The position numbers were made by a program, and so were the translations under genes. Shown piece after piece: positions 9,156-18,661 of a stretch of 64,000 bases of DNA (position 1 is its first letter; the number at the start of each line of letters is the position of its first letter). The DNA is from Paenibacillus polymyxa (lineage in GTDB: Bacteria > Bacillota > Bacilli > Paenibacillales > Paenibacillaceae): assembly GCF_001719045.1 (NCBI RefSeq), contig NZ_CP015423.1, positions 868,001 through 932,000 on the forward strand. The letters run 5' to 3'. The notes under the pieces were generated by a model. The model saw only the letters and a program-made list of their open reading frames with translations. It did no database searches and was not told where the DNA came from.

Positions 9156-10565
9156 TCAACATCGGTTCTGTAGCGGACCGTTTTTCAGCGTATCCACAAT
9201 TTCTTCTAGCCGCATCCCTCTGGATGCCTTAACCAGCACGATATCATTGGCGTGGAGATGAACCTGCAAATGCTGGATCAGCTCTTGCTTATCTGTATAA
9301 GCGTGCACGTTAGCAGTTGGCATCAACCCTTGCGCACCCTGCGCAATCGAAGTGCCTAACGCACCGTAGGTATACAGTACCTCTACGTCGTGCTTTGCCG
9401 CAAAAATTCCAATCTCCTCATGGAATTGCTTTTCCTCAGGTCCCAGCTCCAGCATGTCACCAAGTACGGCGACTTTACGTCCGTCCGTTTTATATGCAGA
9501 CAACGTCTGAATGGCAGCCTTCATTGAAGCCGGGCTGGCATTATAAGCGTCGTTTAGCACGGTAAGTCCATTAGGACAGTTCACGACCTCAATGCGCATG
9601 CCCGTCAGTTTTAAAGACGACAACCCTTTACGTATATGGTCTGCATCGACATTGAAATGACGCGCTACCGCCAGTGCTGCCAAACCATTTACAACATTGT
9701 GCTGTCCAAGCAAGGGAAGCCGGAAAGCCTCTTTGCCAGATTGGGCTGTTATGAATAAGCTACCTTCTCCATCCGAAGTGATTTCAGTCGGATAGTCATC
9801 GTTTCCTGTAGCTAGCCCGAACGTAAACAATTTTAAACCTTCAGGCTTGACCGTTTCAGACTCCGCCAACACTTGTGAAAGCAGTGGTTCATCCCCATTG
9901 TAGATCAGCAAACCACCAGGCTTAAGGCCACTTGTAATCTCCAACTTTGCACGAGCGATTTCCGTTCGAGAACCAAGCTGCAGCAAGTGCGATTCGCCTA
10001 TGTTCGTTATGATAGCTACATCTGGTTGGGCGATATTAGCCAGCAGACGAATCTCTCCGCGCCCACTCATGCCCATCTCCAGAATGAGAATATCTGTATC
10101 CTGCGGCATGGAAAGTACAGTTAAAGGCAAACCGATATGATTGTTATAATTTCCTTCGGTTTTGTGTACTTTAAAAGTCGTGCCCAGCAGAGCGTTTACG
10201 ATGTCTTTCGTTGTCGTCTTGCCGTTGCTTCCCGTGATCCCAACGACAGAAACGCCAATTTCGCGTAAGTATGCAGCTGCTAGATGCTGAAGGGCTTCTA
10301 GCGTATCCTCTACCTCAATAGCGTTCTCAGCCGGAGGTGCTCCATGATCCTTTTGCCATAAAAACGCAGCTGCACCTGCCTCACTTACGATCTGCTGCAC
10401 ATAATTATGTCCATCAAACCGTTCGCCCACGAGTGGAACAAACAGCCCTTGGCTCTGCGGCCTGCGAGAATCTGTAAAAACGCCTTCGACCATCTGTTCG
10501 GCGTCCGCTTCTCCGTGAAGTGTTCCTCCACACATAGATGCAATCTGACCGATTGTTCTTTTCAT
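9156..10565 (-). CDS. murF: UDP-MurNAc-tripeptide D-Ala-D-Ala ligase MurF
   Basis: Adds the D-Ala-D-Ala dipeptide to complete the UDP-MurNAc pentapeptide. 469 residues with Mur ligase P-loop ITGSNGKTTTKD, conserved ESHLLQLGS and NDAYNASPASM motifs. The ATG at 10565 shares its A with the murE stop (TGATG), the classic coupling overlap; a GTG one codon earlier is possible. In B. subtilis murF lies outside the dcw cluster with ddl, so the placement here is the more ancestral arrangement. Confidence 0.96.
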   Translation of the reverse strand: MKRTIGQIASMCGGTLHGEADAEQMVEGVFTDSRRPQSQGLFVPLVGERFDGHNYVQQIVSEAGAAAFLWQKDHGAPPAENAIEVEDTLEALQHLAAAYLREIGVSVVGITGSNGKTTTKDIVNALLGTTFKVHKTEGNYNNHIGLPLTVLSMPQDTDILILEMGMSGRGEIRLLANIAQPDVAIITNIGESHLLQLGSRTEIARAKLEITSGLKPGGLLIYNGDEPLLSQVLAESETVKPEGLKLFTFGLATGNDDYPTEITSDGEGSLFITAQSGKEAFRLPLLGQHNVVNGLAALAVARHFNVDADHIRKGLSSLKLTGMRIEVVNCPNGLTVLNDAYNASPASMKAAIQTLSAYKTDGRKVAVLGDMLELGPEEKQFHEEIGIFAAKHDVEVLYTYGALGTSIAQGAQGLMPTANVHAYTDKQELIQHLQVHLHANDIVLVKASRGMRLEEIVDTLKNGPLQNRC

Positions 10566-12052
10566 CACTTGGATAAACCCCTTATCGCTTCTTTGGCTAC
10601 GATGCGGTCATCGAATTCATGCACCGTTTTTCCGATCAACTGGTAAGTCTCATGACCTTTTCCCGCAATCAATACTACATCGTCAGGGCTTGCCATTTCA
10701 ACAGCTTTATGAATTGCAGTTCTGCGATCCACGATCAATTCGTATCGTTCTGCGGGTACACCTTCGTCAATCAGCCCTTGTTCGATGTCTTTCAAAATCA
10801 CTTTCGGGTCCTCTGTTCGCGGATTATCGGAAGTAATAAACGAATGATCGCTGTAACGCGCAGCAATTTTCCCCATCAACGGACGTTTTGTACGATCCCG
10901 GTCACCGCCGCATCCAAATACACACCATACTTTACCGACCGCAAATTCCTTTACGGTGCGAAGGACATTTTCCAATCCGTCCGGTGTATGGGCATAATCT
11001 ACAATAACAGCAAAGGGCTGACCCGCATCTACAGGCTCTACCCGCCCATCTACGCCTGCGATAGACTCTAGACTGCGCTTGATATCCACTAGCGAGATTC
11101 CTTCCAGTAAAGCAGCGGTAATGGCCGCCAGTGCGTTGTACACATTGAACTTGCCCACCATTCGAAGTTCAATATCGGTATCTCCTTTAAAAGTAGACAC
11201 ATGGAAGGAGGTTCCCTTGGAACCTATAGTGATACGAGATGCCTGCACATCAGACTCCTTTTCCACGCCGTATGTAATCACTTGGGCCGCAGTTTGAGCC
11301 TGCAAATAGGAAGAAGCCGGATCGTCTGCATTCAGAACAGCATATTTGCTATCTGATGCATCCCGCGAGAAAGCATTTCCCAACCTAGAGAACAAAAGTC
11401 CTTTTGCAGCACGGTACTCCTCCATTGTGTTGTGGTAGTCCAGGTGGTCCTGCGTCAGGTTTGTAAATATAGCGGTGCGAAAATCAGTTCCTTTGACGCG
11501 GCCTTGCTCCAACGCATGTGAGGATACTTCCATGACACAGCATTGAACCCCCTGCTCTGCCATATTTCCGAGATAACGTTGCAGTTCCACCGCTTCGGGC
11601 GTAGTGCCAGACATTGGGTAAGACTGACCTCCGTAACGCATTTGAATCGTACCAATCAGTCCGGTGTTCACCCCGGCATCCTTCATGATCTTTTCAATCA
11701 GATAAGTTATCGTTGTTTTACCGTTGGTTCCGGTTATGCCGATCATGCGCATACGTCGGCTCGGTGAATCAAACATATAATCCGCCAAAACCGCCATGGC
11801 ATGTCGTGCATCCTTAACTACAAGCTGCGGAACAGGTACATCCAGTTCCCGTTCAACGACCAAAGCTGCCGCCCCGGACGCAATTGCCTGCTCAGCATAG
11901 TCATGTCCGTCCACTGTAAAACCTGGCAAACATAGAAATAAATCTCCCTGTTGCACTCGACGTGAATCCGCCCCGATTCCTCGGCAATCCACTGTACCGT
12001 CACCCACCACACGGGAGACGGCCAGCAGTGAAGCCAATTGTTGAAGCTGCAT
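10565..12052 (-). CDS. murE: UDP-MurNAc-tripeptide synthetase MurE (meso-DAP type)
   Basis: Adds the third stem-peptide residue. 495 residues with P-loop ITGTNGKTTIT, the carbamylated-lysine region near SHALEQGRVKG, and DNPRTEDP. The DNPR motif is the meso-diaminopimelate selector, so the wall is predicted to be A1-gamma with meso-DAP rather than lysine. The ATG at 12052 has GGAGG 8 bases upstream. It follows spoVD by 55 bases and overlaps murF. Confidence 0.97.
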   Translation of the reverse strand: MQLQQLASLLAVSRVVGDGTVDCRGIGADSRRVQQGDLFLCLPGFTVDGHDYAEQAIASGAAALVVERELDVPVPQLVVKDARHAMAVLADYMFDSPSRRMRMIGITGTNGKTTITYLIEKIMKDAGVNTGLIGTIQMRYGGQSYPMSGTTPEAVELQRYLGNMAEQGVQCCVMEVSSHALEQGRVKGTDFRTAIFTNLTQDHLDYHNTMEEYRAAKGLLFSRLGNAFSRDASDSKYAVLNADDPASSYLQAQTAAQVITYGVEKESDVQASRITIGSKGTSFHVSTFKGDTDIELRMVGKFNVYNALAAITAALLEGISLVDIKRSLESIAGVDGRVEPVDAGQPFAVIVDYAHTPDGLENVLRTVKEFAVGKVWCVFGCGGDRDRTKRPLMGKIAARYSDHSFITSDNPRTEDPKVILKDIEQGLIDEGVPAERYELIVDRRTAIHKAVEMASPDDVVLIAGKGHETYQLIGKTVHEFDDRIVAKEAIRGLSK

Positions 12053-12107
12053 CTTTCATTCCTCCATTGCTCTCTCGTTATTCATAGTATGGTATAAAAT
12101 GAACCTA

Positions 12108-14024
12108 TCAATCCCCCATGTAAATACGGATCGTTGATCCCCGCTCCAATCTGGAGCCCGGCTTCGGCGCCTGACTCACGACCGTCTTGCCTGACCCAGA
12201 TTTCACGAGCATAAAGTTCATATTCATATCTTCGTACAAATCAGCTGCAGTAGCACCTACCAGATCAGGTACCGTTTCGATCGGATTTTCTCCATACTTG
12301 TACTCTTTGGCAATTTGATTGGTGCGAGGCGGTATTTTCAAGGCAATCAGCGCGTCCTTTAAAATATTTTGCACGATTGGCGCAGCAACCACCCCGCCGA
12401 ATTGAATGCCCTTCGGGTTATCGACAGCGGTATAAACGACGATTTGCGGATCATCCGCCGGTGCAAAACCAATAAAGGATACAATATGCTCCGAGGAAGA
12501 ATAACGCCCGTTAATCACCTTTTGTGCTGTCCCCGTTTTACCTCCCACCCGGTAGCCTTCAATAAAAGCAGGACGACCTGTACCTTTAGCAACGACGCTT
12601 TCCAGCGCTTCCCTTACCTGTCGGGAGGTTTCCTCTGAAATAACCCTACGTACCAGTTCTGGCTCTACTTTTTCCAGCACTTTTCCGGTTCCCGGCTGAA
12701 CCCAACCTTTTGTAATGTGAGGCTTATAAAGATTACCGCCATTGATTGCCGCTGATACAGCCGTAACCTGCTGGATCGGAGTAACAGACACCCCTTGACC
12801 AAAAGCGGTTGTCGCCAGCTCTACAGGACCGACCTGAGGTAGTTTGAACAAAATACCGTTGCCCTCACCAATCATGTCGATCCCCGTTTTGCTGCCGAAG
12901 CCAAAATTGCGAATGTATTTGAACAGTGTTTCTTTACCTAATCGCTGCCCCAATGTTACAAAACCGGGGTTGCAAGAATTCTCCACCACTTGAAGAAAAG
13001 TTTGGCTTCCATGTCCGCCTTTCTTCCAGCAACGCAGTCGTGCTCCACCGACTTCAATATATCCCGGATCAAAAAAACGGTCATTTTTGAGATTGACCTT
13101 CTTTTCTTCCAAGGCAGCCGCCAGTGTAATAATTTTGAAAGTAGACCCAGGTTCATATGTCATCCAGATAGGCAGATTTCGATTATAGATTTCAGGCGCA
13201 TATTGCTTGTATTGCGCTGGCTCATAGCTTGGTCGTCCAGCCATGCCTAATATTTCACCCGTCTTAGGGTTCATAGCTATAGACAATGCGGACTTCGCCT
13301 GAAATTTGACCATGGCTTGGTCAAGTTCCCGTTCCATAATGGACTGCACAGACTTATCAATGGTTAATTGTAAATTCAGTCCATCCTTCGGTTCAATGTA
13401 TTTTTCAGAAGAACCAGGCATTAGACGACCACCTGCATCCGATAAATACGCAATGCTTCCGTCGATTCCCCGAAGCTTACTGTTTTGCTGCTTCTCTACG
13501 CCTGTCAACCCTTGATTATCAATTCCTGTAAACCCAAGAATATGAGCCGCTAGATCACCATAAGGATAATAACGTTTGTTGTCTTCAGCAACAACGATAC
13601 CCGGCAGCTTCAAATCACGAATTTGCTGCGCTTTCTCCATCGTAATTTTTCGTCCGCCGGGCTGAAGTTTTTGGCTTGCTGTTCGTTTGGTAATCAGCTT
13701 GAGCACTTTATCCTCACTCATATCCAGCAAGGGCGCCAGCCTGCGTGCCGTTTCTTCCGGCTTCTTAATTTGTACTGGTATCGCCATGACTGTCGGCGAA
13801 CTGACATTATAGGTCAGCGCCGTACCCTGCCGATCTAAAATTTCGCCACGCTTGGCGGCAAATGGAATATTGCGGCGCCACGAATCCTCAGCCTTGGCCG
13901 AGAGCTCGCCTCCTTTACCCAATTGAACATAGGCGAGCCGGATCGACAAGGCCGCAAACAGTACAAATAATCCCATTAGCCCCCATACCAGCCTCCGCCG
14001 CATGGTCACGTTAGATTTTTTCAA
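12108..14024 (-). CDS. spoVD: Class B penicillin-binding protein SpoVD
   Basis: Transpeptidase for spore cortex synthesis, working with the SEDS protein SpoVE at the forespore. 638 residues (B. subtilis SpoVD 645). An N-terminal membrane anchor lies at about residues 12-32. The transpeptidase motifs are STFK at 294-297, SCN at 350-352 and KTG at 496-498, and a single C-terminal PASTA domain starts near residue 578 (VPDLVGATAADLYEDM). One PASTA separates it from the two-PASTA PBP2B encoded just upstream. The start is a TTG at 14024 with GGAGG 8 bases before it. A candidate sigma-E promoter lies in the gap before it. Confidence 0.94.
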   Translation of the reverse strand: MKKSNVTMRRRLVWGLMGLFVLFAALSIRLAYVQLGKGGELSAKAEDSWRRNIPFAAKRGEILDRQGTALTYNVSSPTVMAIPVQIKKPEETARRLAPLLDMSEDKVLKLITKRTASQKLQPGGRKITMEKAQQIRDLKLPGIVVAEDNKRYYPYGDLAAHILGFTGIDNQGLTGVEKQQNSKLRGIDGSIAYLSDAGGRLMPGSSEKYIEPKDGLNLQLTIDKSVQSIMERELDQAMVKFQAKSALSIAMNPKTGEILGMAGRPSYEPAQYKQYAPEIYNRNLPIWMTYEPGSTFKIITLAAALEEKKVNLKNDRFFDPGYIEVGGARLRCWKKGGHGSQTFLQVVENSCNPGFVTLGQRLGKETLFKYIRNFGFGSKTGIDMIGEGNGILFKLPQVGPVELATTAFGQGVSVTPIQQVTAVSAAINGGNLYKPHITKGWVQPGTGKVLEKVEPELVRRVISEETSRQVREALESVVAKGTGRPAFIEGYRVGGKTGTAQKVINGRYSSSEHIVSFIGFAPADDPQIVVYTAVDNPKGIQFGGVVAAPIVQNILKDALIALKIPPRTNQIAKEYKYGENPIETVPDLVGATAADLYEDMNMNFMLVKSGSGKTVVSQAPKPGSRLERGSTIRIYMGD

Positions 14025-14052
14025 ACGCGCTCCCTCCGTTCCTCAAATACTC

Positions 14053-14079
14053 ATGACATGTCTTACCTCATGAATATTC
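14053..14079 (-). promoter_or_regulatory. Candidate sigma-E promoter for spoVD
   Basis: In the 81-base gap between pbpB and spoVD the minus strand has GAATATT (14079-14073), a perfect match to the KMATATT -35 of mother-cell sigma-E. It is followed after 12 bases by CATGTCAT (14060-14053), which is only 5 of 8 to CATACAHT. B. subtilis spoVD is sigma-E-dependent. The spacing is one base short and the -10 is poor, so this is tentative. Confidence 0.3.
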
Positions 14080-14105
14080 AAAAGAACGGACATTAGAACA
14101 AGCTA

Positions 14106-16460
14106 TCAGTTATCCTCGCCTTTAATCGCAGCAGCACTTTCCTCATCTGCAACAGCAGATATTCCTCCCTTAGGATCTCCCGAGTCTGTTCCAGCATCAG
14201 CAGTAGTACCGGAATCGGTTTTAGTATCGACCTCCGTTTTTGTTGCGCTGCCGGTCTGGTTAGCTGCAACTCCATTGGTCGAGTCCTGTGCTTCCTCCGG
14301 TTTCACTCCGGTCACCGTTTCTTTGGCCGGCTGAAGCGTCACGCTGACGATCCGCTTTCCATTTACCATTTGCGCCTTTTGAGAGACAACATAACCTTCG
14401 CCGCTTACCTGCACACCAACCTTCATAAGGGTCAGAACTTGAAGTGTGTCACGCAACGAAACACCTGTAAAATCAGGAATAGTCATGTTGGCACTATCCT
14501 CAGTCAGCAAGTAAATGCGTTGTCCGGGTTTCATTTTGACGCCTGCTTCAGGATACTGGCGAACAATTTTGGAGCCTTTGCCTACCGTTTCATAGGCAAT
14601 TCCCTGTTTGAGCAATGCATTTTGCGCATCCTTCTTCACCTGACCAGTTAATGTTGGTACCGTTGGCAAATTCACTGTTTTTACAACAGCGGCACCTGAT
14701 TTATTCGTTTTAGTTCCCGTTTTTGGAACCCCCATATATTGCAACGATTGGGATACAATTTTTTTAAATACAGGTGCTGCTGCTGTACCGCCGCCTACCG
14801 ATTTGTTAGGTTCGTCCATAACAACCAAAACAGCTATTTTCGGATCATTTACCGGTGCAAAACCTATAAAGGACACGACATCCTTCGAATGGTCATATAC
14901 TTTTCCTACGACCTTCGTCGCCGTACCTGTTTTACCAGCTACACGATATCCGTCAATATAAGCAAGGCGTCCCGTACCAATTTCTTGGTCAGATACGACC
15001 TGCTCTAGATAGCTGCTTGTCTGGACTGCCGATTCCCGAGTAATCACTTGGCGTACTTCCTTCGGTTGAATCGTCTGAACTTCGCCTGTATCTGGGTTGA
15101 TGATTTCCTTCACCAGATGAGGCTGCATCAGCTTCCCCCCGTTAGCAATTGCCGAGATGGCAGCTACCTGCTGGATTGGCGTCACCTGAACACGTCCGTG
15201 TCCATATGAAGCGGTTGCGACCTCGGATTTGTACTGGGTATGGAACGTAATAGCTCCGGTAGACTCACTTGGAAGATCAATGCCCGTTTTCACGCCGAAT
15301 CCAAAGTTATTAATATATTTCTTCAGTCTCTCGCCACCCAACTTATCCAAACCCAGATGGACGAAACCAACGTTACTTGAGCGCTTGACTCCCTGAAGAT
15401 AGGTTAACGTTCCCCAGTTGCGGCTTACATCACGAATATCCCAGCCTCCGACCCGAATCATACCAGATTGGTAAGATTCATTTGGATTGAACACCTTTTC
15501 TTGAACCGCAGCTGCCAAGGTTACAATCTTAAACGTGGAGCCAGGCTCGTAGATAGATTGAGTAGCATTATTACGGAAATATTCCAAGGGTGTACTCCCA
15601 TATGTATTGGGATTAAAATTCGGATAAGTTGCCATACCAAGAACATCCATCGTCTGGGGATCAGCAGCTACTACAGTCATCGTTTTAGGGTTGTATTTTG
15701 CAATAGCTTCCTGCATGGCATCCTCTATATAATACTGAATTGTATCGTCAATCGTCAGCTTTAAATTTTTACCATTTTGTGCCGGCTCATAGACACTTTC
15801 CGATCCTTGAAGAGGAACTCCCTTCCGATCCCGCTGATACAGAAGCTTTCCAGCCGTCCCCGAGAGCTCTTTATTATAATAAGCTTCCAACCCCATACCT
15901 GCTGTGCCATCTTTTCTTTGATAGCCAAGAACATGGGAAGCCAGCTTATTTTCCGGATAATAGCGTTTGGATTCTTGAACGGTGTCCACAGCTCCAATTA
16001 CTTCATACTTATCCTTCAAATACTCTTTGAACGTATCCACTTGTGCCTTGATCTCAGGGTCTACCTTCCAGCCCCCATTACGAATCTCGCGATTTTTTAA
16101 GTAGTTCCCCTTTTTATCCTTTGCGGAAAGATGTCCTCTCAGCTCATCCTCAGGCGTTTTGAGTAACTGGTGCAGCTTAGCTACAACCTCATTCTCCAAA
16201 TCATACTCCTGAATGATGCTAGGATTGACAACTACCGTATAAGCCGGTGCATCCGTAGCCAATACGTTTCCTTTACGGTCCGTAATGGTTCCACGCTTGG
16301 GCTGAATCACCTGATCTCTTTCCACTTGATTAACTACCAGGTTATGCCAGTATTCCCCGCTCACAACTTGAATCCAAAATACTTTAAGTAGCAGAACAAG
16401 AAAAAAGAGGGTAATACATCCCCCTATTAGCAGTGTGCGAAGCTTTATTCTTTTGACCAT
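14106..16460 (-). CDS. pbpB: Division penicillin-binding protein PBP2B
   Basis: Class B transpeptidase of septal peptidoglycan synthesis, bitopic, with its catalytic domain outside the membrane. 784 residues, longer than the B. subtilis protein (about 716). Membrane helix at about 8-31. Catalytic motifs are STFK 308-311, SSN 361-363 and KTG 509-511. Two PASTA domains follow (VPTLTGQ near 600 and IPDFTGVSLRD near 660). The last 70 or so residues are a Thr/Ser/Asp/Glu-rich low-complexity tail without a recognisable fold, which is unusual and accounts for the extra length. ATG at 16460 with GAGAGG upstream; it follows ftsL by 60 bases. Confidence 0.94.
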   Translation of the reverse strand: MVKRIKLRTLLIGGCITLFFLVLLLKVFWIQVVSGEYWHNLVVNQVERDQVIQPKRGTITDRKGNVLATDAPAYTVVVNPSIIQEYDLENEVVAKLHQLLKTPEDELRGHLSAKDKKGNYLKNREIRNGGWKVDPEIKAQVDTFKEYLKDKYEVIGAVDTVQESKRYYPENKLASHVLGYQRKDGTAGMGLEAYYNKELSGTAGKLLYQRDRKGVPLQGSESVYEPAQNGKNLKLTIDDTIQYYIEDAMQEAIAKYNPKTMTVVAADPQTMDVLGMATYPNFNPNTYGSTPLEYFRNNATQSIYEPGSTFKIVTLAAAVQEKVFNPNESYQSGMIRVGGWDIRDVSRNWGTLTYLQGVKRSSNVGFVHLGLDKLGGERLKKYINNFGFGVKTGIDLPSESTGAITFHTQYKSEVATASYGHGRVQVTPIQQVAAISAIANGGKLMQPHLVKEIINPDTGEVQTIQPKEVRQVITRESAVQTSSYLEQVVSDQEIGTGRLAYIDGYRVAGKTGTATKVVGKVYDHSKDVVSFIGFAPVNDPKIAVLVVMDEPNKSVGGGTAAAPVFKKIVSQSLQYMGVPKTGTKTNKSGAAVVKTVNLPTVPTLTGQVKKDAQNALLKQGIAYETVGKGSKIVRQYPEAGVKMKPGQRIYLLTEDSANMTIPDFTGVSLRDTLQVLTLMKVGVQVSGEGYVVSQKAQMVNGKRIVSVTLQPAKETVTGVKPEEAQDSTNGVAANQTGSATKTEVDTKTDSGTTADAGTDSGDPKGGISAVADEESAAAIKGEDN

Positions 16461-16520
16461 AGCTCAAACCTCTCTGCAAAAAAATGTACGTCAGAGCATA
16501 GCTTGATGCTATGCCCTTAA

Positions 16521-16901
16521 CTATTTGGCAGCCTGCTTTTCCACACGAATGGGCTCTCTTGTTGGTTCGATATATCCCTGTTGCTTTGCAGTCGGCACGA
16601 TCTGATTTTCCAGACGCTCCTTTTGAATCTTCAGTTGGGCGATATTGGTCTGTAATTTGGAAATGTCCTTGCTTGCCGTATTAATCGAATAATTGATTTG
16701 ATAAATGTGAGCGTACCTGCTAATCAACATACCAGCAATGACAATGCACGCTACAAGTGTCAATAGATACAGCAGCTTTTCTCGAATCGGCAGCTCTCTG
16801 CGGCGTGTAACGACTTTGGTGGTCTCACGATACCGTTGTTGCTGAACCTGTTCCTGACGGGCTCTTTCTTTTACAGCCAAATTACCGCGTGTATAAGCCA
16901 T
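16521..16901 (-). CDS. ftsL: Cell division protein FtsL
   Basis: Small bitopic divisome protein of 126 residues that binds DivIC and DivIB. A basic cytoplasmic N-terminus (VVTRRRELPIREK) precedes one membrane helix at about 44-62, then a leucine-zipper-like coiled coil (DISKLQTNIAQLKIQKERLENQI). Sequence conservation of FtsL is low; the call rests on topology and the invariant place between rsmH and pbpB. ATG at 16901 with AAGGAGAGG upstream. Confidence 0.9.
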   Translation of the reverse strand: MAYTRGNLAVKERARQEQVQQQRYRETTKVVTRRRELPIREKLLYLLTLVACIVIAGMLISRYAHIYQINYSINTASKDISKLQTNIAQLKIQKERLENQIVPTAKQQGYIEPTREPIRVEKQAAK

Positions 16902-16925
16902 GTCGCCTCTCCTTCTCCATTAAAT

Positions 16926-17876
16926 TTACAATTTCTCGGCAACTCTCAGCTTCGCTGACCGGGACCGTGGATTAAGCTCCAGTTCCTGCTCTGACGCCAC
17001 AATCGGCTTACGGTTCACCAGCTTCAGATCGCCTTCCATTTTGTCCTCCAAAATAGGCAAATCAGATGGATAGATGCTTTTCGCCAAATACTCCTTGAAA
17101 ATATGCTTGCATATCCGATCCTCCAGAGAATGGAATGTAATGACCGAAATTCTGCCTCCTGGAGCCAGACATCTTACTGCCTGATGCAAAGTATCTTCCA
17201 GTGCACCCAACTCATCATTCACAGCAATCCGCAAAGCCTGGAAACTGCGTTTAGCCGGATGTCCCCCGGTTCTGCGTGCCGCAGCCGGAATTCCTTCTTT
17301 GATAATATCGACAAGTTCCCCTGTTGTGTGAATAGGCTTGTTCAATCGACGTTCAATCATGATCTTTGCGATCCGCCGTGAAAACTTCTCTTCTCCGTAA
17401 TGAAACAAAATACGCGCAATCTCTGCTTCCGACCATTCATTCACAATTTCGTAAGCCGTAAGCGAGCTACTCTGATCCATCCGCATATCAAGCGGCGCAT
17501 CATGATTGTAGCTAAATCCCCGTTCCCCCTCATCGAACTGGGGCGAGGACACACCCAGATCGAACAAAATACCCTGGACCTGCGGGACGCCGTCTTTCTC
17601 GGGCAATCCCAATTCGGTCAGCTTGTCCTGCAAGTGGCGGAAGTTGGATTTCACTAATGAAATCTTGCCTTCATAGGCTGACAGCTTCTCTCGCGCATTG
17701 TTCAATGCCCAGTCGTCCTGATCAAAGGCAATGAGCCTTCCCTCAGGGCCAAGCTGTGATGCAATGACGGAACTGTGTCCTGCCCCTCCCAACGTGCAGT
17801 CCACATAAATCCCGTCCTGCCTGATGTTTAGTGCCTGTGTTGCTTCTTCTTTGAGTACGGTAATGTGGTGAAACAA
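16926..17876 (-). CDS. rsmH: 16S rRNA m4C1402 methyltransferase RsmH
   Basis: SAM-dependent N4-methylation of C1402 in the 30S decoding centre (formerly MraW). 316 residues. The SAM-binding motif [11 protein letters not shown] lies near residue 25, with the conserved [10 protein letters not shown] and [10 protein letters not shown] segments further on. The start is a TTG at 17876 (TTG TTT CAC CAC), 7 bases after AGGAGGT; no ATG is available nearby. It follows mraZ by 17 bases, the universal first pair of dcw clusters. Confidence 0.96.
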   Translation of the reverse strand: MFHHITVLKEEATQALNIRQDGIYVDCTLGGAGHSSVIASQLGPEGRLIAFDQDDWALNNAREKLSAYEGKISLVKSNFRHLQDKLTELGLPEKDGVPQVQGILFDLGVSSPQFDEGERGFSYNHDAPLDMRMDQSSSLTAYEIVNEWSEAEIARILFHYGEEKFSRRIAKIMIERRLNKPIHTTGELVDIIKEGIPAAARRTGGHPAKRSFQALRIAVNDELGALEDTLHQAVRCLAPGGRISVITFHSLEDRICKHIFKEYLAKSIYPSDLPILEDKMEGDLKLVNRKPIVASEQELELNPRSRSAKLRVAEKL

Positions 17877-17893
17877 ACGGCTGACCTCCTAAA

Positions 17894-18331
17894 TTACAAT
17901 TCAAAGTTGAAATCAACCAATTTCTCAGCAATGTCGTTAAATGCTTCTTCTGATTGGTTGAAATATTGCTCCCAAGTGTGCTTGCTCCAAATCTCTACAC
18001 GGGTGGACACTCCCAATACGACGCACTCTTTAGTGAGCTTGGCGTATTCGCACAAATTCCCCGGTAAATTTACCCTGCCCTGTTTGTCCAATTCGCATTC
18101 AGTCGCCCCCGAGAAAAAAAAACGGGTAAACGCCCGCGCATCGGCCTTCATCAGAGGCAGTGCTTTAAGTTTTTTCTCCATGACAGCCCACTCATCCATG
18201 GGATACACGAAGAGGCATTGGTCCAACCCGCGGGTAACCACGAACGAGGCACCGAGAAGTTCACGAAACTTGGCCGGTACAGTAAGCCGACCCTTCTCAT
18301 CAATGCTATGTTGGAACTCCCCCATAAACAT
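17894..18331 (-). CDS. mraZ: Transcriptional regulator MraZ
   Basis: DNA-binding regulator of the dcw operon, built of two AbrB-like half-domains and forming a ring-shaped oligomer. 145 residues with paired signatures [15 protein letters not shown] and [12 protein letters not shown], and [10 protein letters not shown] between them. I start at the ATG at 18331 (MFMGEF) because MraZ proteins begin this way; an in-frame GTG at 18343 is possible but abuts the AAGGGG site. Three TGGG boxes lie directly upstream, implying autoregulation. Confidence 0.94.
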   Translation of the reverse strand: MFMGEFQHSIDEKGRLTVPAKFRELLGASFVVTRGLDQCLFVYPMDEWAVMEKKLKALPLMKADARAFTRFFFSGATECELDKQGRVNLPGNLCEYAKLTKECVVLGVSTRVEIWSKHTWEQYFNQSEEAFNDIAEKLVDFNFEL

Positions 18332-18350
18332 TGGTTTCGTCACCCCTTAC

Positions 18351-18372
18351 CCCATTCTCCCACTTTGGCCCA
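18351..18372 (-). promoter_or_regulatory. MraZ operator boxes
   Basis: Three TGGG repeats on the minus strand (CCCA at 18369-18372, 18359-18362 and 18351-18354 on the plus strand), spaced 10 and 8 bases, followed by a GGGG. MraZ proteins bind closely spaced TGGGN direct repeats. They lie between the predicted transcription start and the mraZ start codon, where bound MraZ would block the operon. Confidence 0.7.
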
Positions 18373-18386
18373 CTTTCCACCACCTA

Positions 18387-18415
18387 AGCATAATAGATTC
18401 GCTTTAAAAAATCAA
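18387..18415 (-). promoter_or_regulatory. Sigma-A-like promoter of the dcw operon
   Basis: TTGATT (18415-18410), 17-base spacer, TATGCT (18392-18387) on the minus strand. The predicted start is near 18380, just before the TGGG boxes. Both hexamers match consensus at 4 of 6, so the promoter is moderate, but spacing and position are right. Confidence 0.5.
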
Positions 18416-18499
18416 AGACCTCTTTTTCATTACCAAAAAGTGATAGAAGCCGGATCCATACCATTATGTCTGTTATTGTAGCCCCGCGTCACAAGATGC

Positions 18500-18576
18500 A
18501 AAAAAGCCCCTTATCCCATGAAGCCGGCCCCCGACAATATGCATCAGGTTTCGAAACAACACGGAATAAAGGGCTT
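18500..18576 (-). terminator. Terminator downstream of ahcY, long loop
   Basis: On the minus strand an 11-base arm (18576-18566) pairs with 18514-18504 with one mismatch, followed by six T. The loop is about 51 bases and GC-rich in one half, larger than in a simple terminator. It separates ahcY from the dcw promoter. Confidence 0.65.
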
Positions 18577-18661
18577 ACTCTCTGTCCATTATGTCAACCT
18601 AAACAAATACTTGCATTAAAAACGCAACACTTTGCAGCGAAAATCGTGATGGAAAATCCGA

